A stretch of 16,881 nt of DNA from positions 1-16,881 of the forward strand of contig CANHVD010000045.1 in NCBI GenBank assembly GCA_947463775.1. Reading direction: 5' to 3'. The notes under the pieces were generated by a model. That model had not been told where the DNA came from. It did no database searches and saw nothing but the letters and a program-made list of their open reading frames with translations. Positions 5,654 to 12,999 of this stretch are shown in pieces. The position numbers and the translations under genes are program-made. How positions within the stretch are numbered: position 1 is the first letter of the stretch; each line of letters begins with the position of its first letter. Source of the DNA: Planctomycetaceae bacterium (lineage in GTDB: Bacteria; Planctomycetota; Planctomycetia; Planctomycetales; Planctomycetaceae).

Positions 5654-8164
5654 TCAGAATTCTCCCACATCCTCTGCACCAGCTTTGGTCGCCAGAGCTT
5701 CCAGAAGTGTCTCATCGACATTTACCGAAACAGCTCTCACGGATCCGTCGGCCAGCACCATTTGCACGACGCCCGTATGAGGCGAACCAATCCCATCCGG
5801 ACCATTCAGATAAGGCGACTGACTGAATCCTCTGATCGTTGCTCGACCACCCGCCAGATAAGATGCGTTGGGCTCTGAGGCATCTGTAATCATGATGGTA
5901 TTCGATGTGCCGTCAGTAATGTCTCTAAAGCGACACACACGATTGTACCCAAAGATACCTGCGCGAGGATCATCGTTTTCCAGTGTCGCTGCATCCTCAC
6001 CCACTCCAGCCATCGCCACGTAATCACCCGCAGAAGGATTTGCTCGTGCACCAGGCTGACTGGGATTCTGGAAAAATGGCACGGCGATCTGTACGGCCTG
6101 TGAATTCTCTTCTGCTTCCCAGCCGGCTTCACCATCGATCGACTCATACAAGGCCTGCTGTTCGATGTACGGCAGAATCGAATACGCCCAGCTCAGCCGT
6201 TCATCTGGTTCAAGATCATCGTTTTCGACTGTACCTCGAGGAAGCTCGTTGAAGGTGTCGTGGTAGTTGTGCATCGCCAATGCGATCTGATTGAGATTAT
6301 TCTTCGACTGCGTCCTCCGAGCCGCCTCGCGTGCCTGCTGAACAGCGGGCAGCAACAGGGCAATCATTACCGGTACGCCAACACTGGCCGACATGTTCCC
6401 CATTGGATTTGCTGGAACTGATTGTCGTGTGGTTGATCCAAGTCCCTGTTCTGTTGCATAACCAACGGTCACGTTTGGAAACATGGGCTCAGTGACCATC
6501 TCGACTGCTGGCAGGTCTTCCAGCCCGAACGGCATTTCCAGTGTTCCTCCGGCAATCTGTGGCAACACGTTCTGCTCCAGCAGACTAAACCCCATTGGAG
6601 CCAGTTGCAGAAGTTGCTGATAAGAAGGTGCTGGATCGGAAATTGTGATTGAGGAATACTCGCCGGGGAGTTCAGCCAGTGCCGCCGTCACATTCGCATC
6701 GGGTTTCCATGAGGGAAGCTTTCCGGTTTCTCGTTGAGCCAGCGATTGAGCCGATCCCGGAGTAACACTCGCAACCAGCCACTTATCGGTCACCATAATG
6801 GTCGGGACGACGGGCATGCCGGGGAGATTAAACGAAAAGTATTCTCGTCCATCCTTACTGGTTCGACGAATACTAAACTCCTGATTTGCAGCTTGCTGCT
6901 CAATCAGGTCCAGCAAACGGCCAATCCCCTCTGTCAGAATCGCTTTGTCTTTGACGCTGACCGCCGCAACCGGCGAAAAGCCGATCGGAATGGGCAGAGC
7001 CGCCGGATCTGCATAGATGCACCAGACATCGCCAAGTCCATCGATCAGTTCTTTGCGAGGATCGCCACCGAAGACTTCAGTGATTTTCGCCAGACCTTCG
7101 TCCAGTTCTGCTTCTGCCTTAGGTTCCAGTTTCTGCATCAGGCTGCGGACTGTTCCCAGGACGGTATCAATCGAGCCGCCCAGATCAAACGTTGCTGCGG
7201 CAAAACCAGAAGTGGCTTTGGGCATCGGTGGCAGTTCAGTCAGCGAAAGGTTTCTTTGCTTCAGCAAAGCCGCGAGCCCCGTAAGCGGCCCCTCTGCATT
7301 AAGCCGCATATCCTGCCATGTCTGCAGTCCCTTATATCCCGTCTGCATTGTTAGCTCACGAATATTATGGAGCCCCAGCAATGCGGCAAACTCACGAATC
7401 GTCATCACCTCACCCGATCGCGTAGGCGGCATGCTGAAATCACCAAACTGATCCAGCAGGCGGCCGCTGTCCAGCCAGGCAAAGCTGTCGACCGTATATC
7501 CGTCATGAGATCTGAGTTTGCCCCAAAGTGGATTCTTTGTGATGTTCTCCGTCTTGCCCGATGCGGTCGCAATAATCTGATCGCTCGCATTGAGCCCGAG
7601 ACCCATCACAAGATGTCCCGATTCATTCCACCAACTGAACTCCACGTTGGGAACGTTGGTACCAATGAACGACACCTCGCGACCCTCAATGCTTTTCACC
7701 TGAACTTCTTCGTGAGCCGACGCGGCGGCCTGCTGAATTAAGGGCTCAAGGACTTCAAAAAATTTACCGGCGTCATGCAGTACAACGAGACCATAGGGGC
7801 TGAAGCCATCACCGCTGCCTGACATACAGCCCGCGACTGAAAAGCCCTGTTGTCGCAAATGCTCGATGGCTTCTCTTGCCAGAACGCCCTGTTCTTCACC
7901 AGCGGCAGAAATCAGCATTTGCCCGATGTCGAGCAGTCTTGCCGTTAGTTCGGTTTCTTCCAGAGCCTTCCACGCGGCCGTCTCTTTGATCGCCGGCAAG
8001 TGGGCTGCGGTTCCATCAAAAGTAACGAGCAGAAAGCTGCTGGACGGCAGAAGCTCCGTCACTGCAACCTCGGATTTTTCAGTCTTAGCCTCATCAGCAC
8101 CCCCGACCCATGCCAGGGATATCCCCGCTGCGAGCACACTCATCCATGCTAGTGCTATCTTCAT
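5654..8164 (-). CDS. Exported DUF1559-domain protein, 836 aa
   Basis: The start at 8164 is chosen for the strong AGGAGG just upstream and the signal peptide that follows (MKIALAWMSVLAAGISLAWVGGA). The open frame extends 47 codons further without these features. After the signal peptide, residues about 30-590 form a large domain that begins LLPSSSFLLVTFDGTAAHLPAIKETAAW, a pattern seen in other planctomycete exported proteins of unknown role. Residues 600-836 are a DUF1559 domain: LLPAVQQAREAARRTQSKNNLNQIALAMHNYHD, then DGTSNT (751-756), and the H-x9-DG signature HTGVVQMVLADG (H796 to G807). Stand-alone DUF1559 proteins usually carry a type IV prepilin-like leader. Here the domain is C-terminal and has no such leader, so the pilin-like part is not processed in the usual way. 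The role is unknown, probably at the cell surface or in the periplasm. A hairpin lies in the leader at 8182-8223. Confidence 0.88.
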   Translation of the reverse strand: MKIALAWMSVLAAGISLAWVGGADEAKTEKSEVAVTELLPSSSFLLVTFDGTAAHLPAIKETAAWKALEETELTARLLDIGQMLISAAGEEQGVLAREAIEHLRQQGFSVAGCMSGSGDGFSPYGLVVLHDAGKFFEVLEPLIQQAAASAHEEVQVKSIEGREVSFIGTNVPNVEFSWWNESGHLVMGLGLNASDQIIATASGKTENITKNPLWGKLRSHDGYTVDSFAWLDSGRLLDQFGDFSMPPTRSGEVMTIREFAALLGLHNIRELTMQTGYKGLQTWQDMRLNAEGPLTGLAALLKQRNLSLTELPPMPKATSGFAAATFDLGGSIDTVLGTVRSLMQKLEPKAEAELDEGLAKITEVFGGDPRKELIDGLGDVWCIYADPAALPIPIGFSPVAAVSVKDKAILTEGIGRLLDLIEQQAANQEFSIRRTSKDGREYFSFNLPGMPVVPTIMVTDKWLVASVTPGSAQSLAQRETGKLPSWKPDANVTAALAELPGEYSSITISDPAPSYQQLLQLAPMGFSLLEQNVLPQIAGGTLEMPFGLEDLPAVEMVTEPMFPNVTVGYATEQGLGSTTRQSVPANPMGNMSASVGVPVMIALLLPAVQQAREAARRTQSKNNLNQIALAMHNYHDTFNELPRGTVENDDLEPDERLSWAYSILPYIEQQALYESIDGEAGWEAEENSQAVQIAVPFFQNPSQPGARANPSAGDYVAMAGVGEDAATLENDDPRAGIFGYNRVCRFRDITDGTSNTIMITDASEPNASYLAGGRATIRGFSQSPYLNGPDGIGSPHTGVVQMVLADGSVRAVSVNVDETLLEALATKAGAEDVGEF

Positions 8165-8644
8165 TGCCCCCTCCTCTGCCTGATTCAATCTGCCAGAAAC
8201 TGAAAATTTCCTGGCACTGAATCTAACACAGATGCTGGCGACTTCTGAATTCCACGAGCATACGAATTTCAGAAAATGCTCTGTGCCATCGTCGCTGCGA
8301 AGCATGTCAGGCAGACCTGCTGCGAGTTCACATTGCTGCTGAAATGAAGAGTATTCCGCTTTGAGTGCATCGCAGAATGGCGTTGGCTATCGCCTGATGA
8401 CTGCTAACGGAAACGGCATGTCAGCACTGCCGCTGACTCGCTCCTTTGAGGCCAGGCTTTGTCAACGACTCAGTGCGATGAAACAGCAATGTAAAGAACT
8501 ATGCAAACCTATTAACAGTTCTCTTGGGGGGCAGCGGAGACTGGCAGAATGGCGCGCACCCAGCAACACTCATCTTCAGGGCAGGATGATTACATCGATG
8601 CAGGCCGTAAACTCGATGCTGACGCCATTCGGTGTCGTAGCCTT
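8165..8644. other. Gap upstream of the DUF1559 gene, with a leader hairpin
   Basis: No gene is supported; open frames here are short and lack ribosome-binding sites. Next to the DUF1559 start there is a nested inverted repeat. GATTCA (8182-8187) pairs with TGAATC (8218-8223), and inside it TGCCAG (8191-8196) pairs with CTGGCA (8211-8216), with further AAA/TTT pairing. It ends about six bases before the AGGAGG (8171-8176). The remainder (8224-8644) shows no recognisable promoter, and no terminator for the propeller gene was found. Confidence 0.4.
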
Positions 8645-9631
8645 CTATTGTTTATTTTCTACACCTTCCGGTTCGGGAAGCTTGATCTTCCAGAGCGGCT
8701 GCTGAGTACGCTCACTATTGACCAGAACAGAAGCGCCGGTCGATTCGAAGCAGACTGCTTCACACTGAGGCTGCGCCGGCAGGGTCAGCACCGTAATGGG
8801 CTTCTGACAGGCCGATGCCCAGGTTTCCATCGGTCCGCGTCGAATCAATGCACCGCTGAACATATTGACGATCACGAGACTCTGATTGTCTGCTGAAACA
8901 TCCATAGACGTTGCAAAGGGAACGGCCAGAGAGCCAATGGGTTCAGCCGTAAGTTTTCGCTGGCCAGGCCTGGTGGACAATGGCAGTCGAAACATCTGAC
9001 ATTTTTGCGGAACAGATTTTGTGAGCAGCAAAATTTCTTTGGACTGCGTATCAACGGCCAAACTCTCGCAGTCTTCAGGTCCTTCCGGGAACTGGAATTC
9101 GATTCGACTGACAACATCGGCTTTGATGCTGACCGGGCTTCCGCTGCGTAGCTTGATCTCCGGTTCTTTGATCAACAGAAGTTCACAGGCTCGTTCGGTT
9201 CTGGAGCGGATCCGGCCATTGTCGCCAGTATCTCCGATCAGCAACCACTTCTCACCATCGGCCTCGAACGAGCACATATCTTCCCAGTCGATCGGACGTT
9301 CGATATTCAGCGTCACGATTGCTCGAGTTCTACCATCAAACCCCACCAGAAAGAGTCTCGCGGAATCCCCGGAATCATTGTGTAACCACACGGCATCTTT
9401 TTGTCGACGACTCAACGCGATGCCGCTGGCTTCTGAGATTTCATCGTCCTCTACTGTGCAGACTTTCTCTGGTTCTACCTCAGACGTGGCTGCGATCGAC
9501 ATCGGGAAAGATCCCTGCATCGACAGGACAAGATAGCTGAATGAACTCAGACAACTCGTGAACGCGGCGAGAGAAAAACCCAGTGCTGTCACTTGGATAG
9601 CTTTCGATCGGAAAGGAAAGAGTGTCTGCAT
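8645..9631 (-). CDS. Exported beta-propeller-like protein, 328 aa
   Basis: The start at 9631 is chosen because its ATG overlaps the upstream stop as TAATG and has GGAG at a normal distance. An in-frame ATG 21 bases earlier would overlap the preceding gene more. A basic N-terminus and a hydrophobic stretch (about residues 11-37) indicate export or a membrane anchor. The body (about 55-320) has repeated short beta motifs typical of propellers: SEASGIALSRRQKDAVWLHNDSGD, IDWEDMCSF, then LLIGDTGDN followed by an Arg-rich strand, and later SLAVDTQSKEILLLTK and SMDVSADNQSLVIVN. I recall the WEDM...IGDTGDN...R signature from uncharacterised secreted propeller proteins. No catalytic residues are evident. 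It likely binds a ligand or partner outside the cytoplasm. It is translated together with the small membrane protein upstream. Confidence 0.75.
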   Translation of the reverse strand: MQTLFPFRSKAIQVTALGFSLAAFTSCLSSFSYLVLSMQGSFPMSIAATSEVEPEKVCTVEDDEISEASGIALSRRQKDAVWLHNDSGDSARLFLVGFDGRTRAIVTLNIERPIDWEDMCSFEADGEKWLLIGDTGDNGRIRSRTERACELLLIKEPEIKLRSGSPVSIKADVVSRIEFQFPEGPEDCESLAVDTQSKEILLLTKSVPQKCQMFRLPLSTRPGQRKLTAEPIGSLAVPFATSMDVSADNQSLVIVNMFSGALIRRGPMETWASACQKPITVLTLPAQPQCEAVCFESTGASVLVNSERTQQPLWKIKLPEPEGVENKQ

Positions 9632-9891
9632 TAGCTGCGACTCCGCGACCACAGATAACGCGCAAATGCCCCAAGGCCGCTGAACCGATAGTTCGGATCA
9701 ACATAGTGCTGAATAACGTAGAACGCGAAGTAATAGAACCTGCAAAAACACCAGACACAAGTGCTCAATAGCAGGACGGTCCGGAGCCCAGGGTGCTCGT
9801 AAATCAGGATTCCGGCTGCCATCAGGCCTGCAATGAGGAATAGAAAGCCCTTGGCCAGGATGACTCGAGTACTTTTCAAATCTCCAAACAT
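9631..9891 (-). CDS. Small membrane protein, 86 aa, unrecognised family
   Basis: The product has two predicted membrane segments, ILAKGFLFLIAGLMAAGILI and VLLLSTCVWCFCRFYYFAFYVIQHYV. A conserved-looking basic and aromatic C-terminus follows, NYRFSGLGAFARYLWSRSRS. The start at 9891 (MFGDLKSTRV) is preferred because the extra eight codons from the ATG at 9915 add an atypical MPFPNCIA. Neither start has a clear Shine-Dalgarno sequence. I recall similar 80-90 aa proteins beginning MFGDL in other planctomycetes, all of unknown function. The stop overlaps the start of the propeller gene (TAATG), so the two products may act together, for instance the small protein as a membrane partner. That link is inferred from gene order only. 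Confidence 0.7.
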   Translation of the reverse strand: MFGDLKSTRVILAKGFLFLIAGLMAAGILIYEHPGLRTVLLLSTCVWCFCRFYYFAFYVIQHYVDPNYRFSGLGAFARYLWSRSRS

Positions 9892-10654
9892 GGCAATGCA
9901 ATTCGGAAAGGGCATAAAACCGAGTCAAATTGGACCGGGAAACATTAGCAGACAGCCGTTAATCAGATGCTGAAAACCTTGACCATAATGAGGCTATCGG
10001 AGGCATAGTGTAAGTGGTCTATAGAAATCACTTTTTTTGCCTCAAACGACCGACTTTGCCCAGCACCTTTGCTTTGCTCAGCAAATCCAGTTATCCCATG
10101 AATGACCGAGGTATGAACGATTATTGACCGGGAAACAGTCTTCCTGCCCATGGACAATGCTCGCCGTGGTGCTGTTCGATTCACTTCTCGTGCGAAGTTT
10201 CCTGCACCTTTCCGAGGGCTTTCCGGCCGATTCTGCCGCTTCGGGCTGAGAAGCTGACCTGTGCGCCGGCTCACGGTCCGGTGGAGGCAAATGGCGGGGA
10301 ATGTCCAACATGGTGAACGCTAACCGCGTTGACAGTGTCGTAACGTTGTCCAATAATCCGACTGACGCAGTGACGAGCGTGTCAGAAGGTTCTGCACGTT
10401 TTGCGTTGCTGCCGAGATACTTGTGATGGTTTGTCCTCAATCCGAGGCTTGTGTTCAGTGGAAATTGTTGGTTTGCGTTGACTGGGTACAAGTGGGCGTC
10501 TCCACTCTAATCGTTGAACCCACCAAGCCTCGTTAGTCGACACAACCTCAATAACCGTTCTCACGGCATCACGAAGACAATCCGGAAACTCCGGAACGAA
10601 GATATTGGCCATGTTTTAGTGGCGAACAAATTGAATCTATGAGGAGAAGGTGTG
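9892..10654. other. Long gap between divergent genes, with an uncertain minus-strand reading frame
   Basis: No gene is secure in these 763 bases. Two overlapping minus-strand frames look partly protein-like: 10382-10612 (76 aa, beginning MANIFVPEFPDCLRDAVRTV) and 10078-10491 (ending NRSYLGHSWDNWIC). A single-base shift in their overlap, near a run of A at about 10398-10401, would join them into roughly 175 codons. Neither has a ribosome-binding site, so this may be a decayed gene or chance. A strong plus-strand promoter-like sequence sits at 10329-10357. Confidence 0.4.
10329..10357 (+). promoter_or_regulatory. Sigma70-like promoter upstream of trxA
   Basis: TTGACA (10329-10334) and AATAAT (10352-10357) are separated by exactly 17 bases. 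This matches the -35 consensus fully and the -10 consensus at five of six positions, the best match I found in the window. Transcription would start near 10364 and leave a leader of about 290 bases before trxA, long enough to hide a small RNA or another promoter nearer the gene. Confidence 0.45.
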
Positions 10655-10984
10655 ATGGCTGGTAATTTGCACGAGTTTACCGATGCGAACTTCAAGTCTG
10701 AAGTACTTGAATCTGCTGAACCAGTGCTGGTTGACTTCTGGGCTCCGTGGTGCGGTCCTTGCCGCCAACTGATGCCAACCGTGGAGCAACTGGCCACTGA
10801 ATATGCCGGACGAATCAAGATTGGCAAAGTCAACACTGACGACAATCATCAGACCGCTGCAGGGTTTGGAATCACAAGCATTCCGACTGTCATGTTGTTC
10901 AAGAACGGGCAGCTCGTTGACAAAGTTGTCGGTGCTCCTCCAAAGCAGCACTTCATCAATATGCTGGATAAAGCTCTGACATAA
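10655..10984 (+). CDS. trxA: Thioredoxin
   Basis: This 109-aa cytoplasmic redox protein reduces disulfides in target proteins and is normally recharged by NADPH-dependent thioredoxin reductase. The full family pattern is visible: VLVDFWAPWCGPCRQLMP with the active-site WCGPC at residues 32-36, the buried Asp of VDFWA (D27), and the cis-proline of TSIPTVMLF (P77), then LFKNGQLVDKVVGAPPK. The ATG at 10655 has GGAG eight bases upstream. A GTG three bases earlier is an equally spaced alternative that adds one residue. The reductase is not nearby. A perfect hairpin without a U-tract lies about 100 bases after the stop. Length and motifs leave little doubt. Confidence 0.96.
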   Translation: MAGNLHEFTDANFKSEVLESAEPVLVDFWAPWCGPCRQLMPTVEQLATEYAGRIKIGKVNTDDNHQTAAGFGITSIPTVMLFKNGQLVDKVVGAPPKQHFINMLDKALT

Positions 10985-11084
10985 TTGCAGAGCAATGTTG
11001 ATTGGGTTCGGGGTTCATTCGTGCTGAAATTTGCAGGATGCAAACGGAGCTGATGAATCCCGGTCTGATCTTCTGAATTAAAGA

Positions 11085-11108
11085 CCTGGTTCAGATGACT
11101 GAACCAGG
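11085..11108 (+). terminator. Perfect hairpin between trxA and the coiled-coil gene, possible terminator
   Basis: CCTGGTTCAG (11085-11094) and CTGAACCAGG (11099-11108) pair perfectly around the loop ATGA. The following sequence is G- and T-rich (CGATTGTGGTTGTTGTGAG) rather than a clean U-tract, unlike the other two terminators in the window. It may be a weak terminator, an attenuator or an mRNA-stabilising stem. It lies 53 bases before the next start codon. Confidence 0.5.
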
Positions 11109-11160
11109 CGATTGTGGTTGTTGTGAGTCTTTGTGGTCGTTTGGGAAAGGAGTCCCGAAC

Positions 11161-12912
11161 ATGGCGGATAACCATGCTGAGAATCTGACGATGTCAGATG
11201 CTTCCGGCTTTGGCGCGGCCAGAATTGGGCAGACTCTCACTCCAGCGCCAACTGCGACTCCGGAATTGCTGAATCCCTTCTCAGGTGAATCGGATGCTCT
11301 GAAAATTCTGCTTCAGGCCTCGGCCGCAGCGGAATCTCTTCAGCATCGCTTCTCTGAGCTTCAACAGCGTCGAGCTGAGATCGTTGCCGATCAGCAACAA
11401 CTCGAAGCTGAACGCCGAGCCTTTGAGCAACGGGCTCAGGACTTCGCTGCTCAGGTCGCACGTGATCGAGCGGACCAGCGAGAATTAATGGCTGATCTGG
11501 AGCAGCGGCTCCAGAAGGTCGGACAGCACGAAGAACTGCAGCAGCGACAGGTGGCCGAGCTGCGAGCGTCCCAGCGGGCGCTCGCCGAAGAGCGAGTCAT
11601 CCTGAAGGCCTCTGTTCGTGCAGAGCTTGATGAAGATCGCATGAAGCTTAGTCAGGAACGTGCGATTCTGGATGCCGAACGCGATCGCCTGCGGATTCAG
11701 GCCGAACGCGAACGTCAGGATTATGCTGACCGCATCCGTCAGATCGATGACGAATTGAAGCATGAAAAACAGCGACTAGCCGAACGGGCTCGTGAAGACC
11801 TGACCGCCGAAATCGTGCTGCTGAATCGACAGAAGGCCGAATGGCAACTGGCACATGAGCACCAGCTGCAGGAAATCGCGCAGCAAGCCGATGACCTGCA
11901 GGCTCAGCGAGAATTATTTGGTCAGCAGGTTGAAGAAGAACAGCAGCGGCTTAAAGAAGAGATCGAAAAGAAGCGTCAGGGATTACTGACCGAACAGAAC
12001 AATCTGCAGCGTCGCTATCGCTTTCAGTTTGAACATCTGACTCGCGCTAAGGAAGACCTTGAAGCGGAACTGCGTGAATTCCGTCGTGAGCAGCAACTGT
12101 TCCGCAGTGAGCGGCTGCGATTCCTCGAACAGCACCGACTTCGCTTCCGTCAACTGGAACACGTTCGTGAACTGCTGACGGATCGCGAATCATCAATTGC
12201 TCGCGAATCTCGAATCATCGACCGTTCACGATCGGCTGCTATTTCAGACATTCAGCGTCTCCAGAGACGCAGTGAAGAAGAACGCGACGCGATTCTACAG
12301 GATATCGAAAGTCGACAGCGCAGAGTACGCCAGCAGGAAATGGCGATGGCCGATCTGGCCGCCCGCCTCGAAGATCGCTCTCAGAGACTGAATCGATTGC
12401 GAGCAGAACTGGATCAGACTCAGTCGGAGATCCTTGAGCAACGGCTGGTCATTGAGGAAGCACGAACAAATCTCGTCCGTGACAGTGTCTCTCCGGAGAT
12501 CGCTCGTGCACGACTGGAGCAGGCTCGCGGAGATGTTCAGGCCTTTTTTGATCGTCTGCGTATGCAGATTAATGCTGATCGAGATAAAGTCGAAGAAGCC
12601 GCCAGTGATGTGGCCGAGCGTCAGCAGCAGTTCCGTCGAGATCGTGCAGAGCTGGAACAATGGTTTGCCGCTCGCGAAGAGCAGCATTCTTCTCGTACGA
12701 CCGACTCCGTTGTTCAGGATCAGGCCGCAACGATTCACATGTTGCAGACTCAGATCGTGGAACTCCAGAATCGCTGGCACAAAGAACGTCTGGAAGCGGA
12801 ACACGCGATTCGAGATCTCCTGAGTCAGATTACGTCGCGCGAGGTTGGCAGCATGGAATCTTCTGCCGGCAGCGGGAATAATGTTCCGAGTAATATGCGT
12901 GATGCCGCGTAG
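11161..12912 (+). CDS. Large cytoplasmic coiled-coil protein, 583 aa
   Basis: The start at 11161 has AGGAG eight bases upstream. The frame is open 22 codons further, but that start would lie in the loop of a hairpin and add an odd Cys-rich segment. The first 45 or so residues are low in charge and rich in Ala, Thr and Pro (TPAPTATPELLNP). From about residue 55 to 565 the sequence is almost unbroken heptad-type helix dominated by Glu, Gln, Arg, Leu and Ala (for example ELQQRRAEIVADQQQLEAER and RAILDAERDRLRIQAERER). Gly and Pro are almost absent. There is no signal peptide, membrane segment, Walker motif or hinge, so it is not an SMC ATPase. It is probably a rod-like structural or scaffolding protein in the cytoplasm. 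Specific function is not recognisable, and no link with trxA is evident beyond position. Confidence 0.85.
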   Translation: MADNHAENLTMSDASGFGAARIGQTLTPAPTATPELLNPFSGESDALKILLQASAAAESLQHRFSELQQRRAEIVADQQQLEAERRAFEQRAQDFAAQVARDRADQRELMADLEQRLQKVGQHEELQQRQVAELRASQRALAEERVILKASVRAELDEDRMKLSQERAILDAERDRLRIQAERERQDYADRIRQIDDELKHEKQRLAERAREDLTAEIVLLNRQKAEWQLAHEHQLQEIAQQADDLQAQRELFGQQVEEEQQRLKEEIEKKRQGLLTEQNNLQRRYRFQFEHLTRAKEDLEAELREFRREQQLFRSERLRFLEQHRLRFRQLEHVRELLTDRESSIARESRIIDRSRSAAISDIQRLQRRSEEERDAILQDIESRQRRVRQQEMAMADLAARLEDRSQRLNRLRAELDQTQSEILEQRLVIEEARTNLVRDSVSPEIARARLEQARGDVQAFFDRLRMQINADRDKVEEAASDVAERQQQFRRDRAELEQWFAAREEQHSSRTTDSVVQDQAATIHMLQTQIVELQNRWHKERLEAEHAIRDLLSQITSREVGSMESSAGSGNNVPSNMRDAA

Positions 12913-12941
12913 CTGCGAATCACTAAACCATAAGCGGGCTC

Positions 12942-12978
12942 GATACTCTGTCCGACAGCTCTTCAGGGATAGAGTATC
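12942..12978 (+). terminator. Hairpin after the coiled-coil gene, possible terminator or leader element
   Basis: GATACTCTGTCC (12942-12953) pairs with GGATAGAGTATC (12967-12978) as a 12-bp stem with one G-U pair and a 13-base loop. It lies 30 bases after the coiled-coil stop and 21 bases before the methyltransferase start. No U-tract follows. It could stop transcription weakly, separate the two messages by processing, or affect initiation at the next gene. Confidence 0.45.
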
Positions 12979-12999
12979 CTGCAAGGGATTGAAGCTCTG

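Noticed and set aside
6734..7354. 206-aa plus-strand open frame inside the DUF1559 gene
   Set aside because: It is opposite a well-supported gene and rich in Cys, Arg and Gln in a way typical of an antisense frame.
12295..12984. 229-aa open frame on the minus strand opposite the coiled-coil gene
   Set aside because: It is antisense to a clear coding frame with strong heptad structure. The translated composition is irregular and there is no ribosome-binding site.
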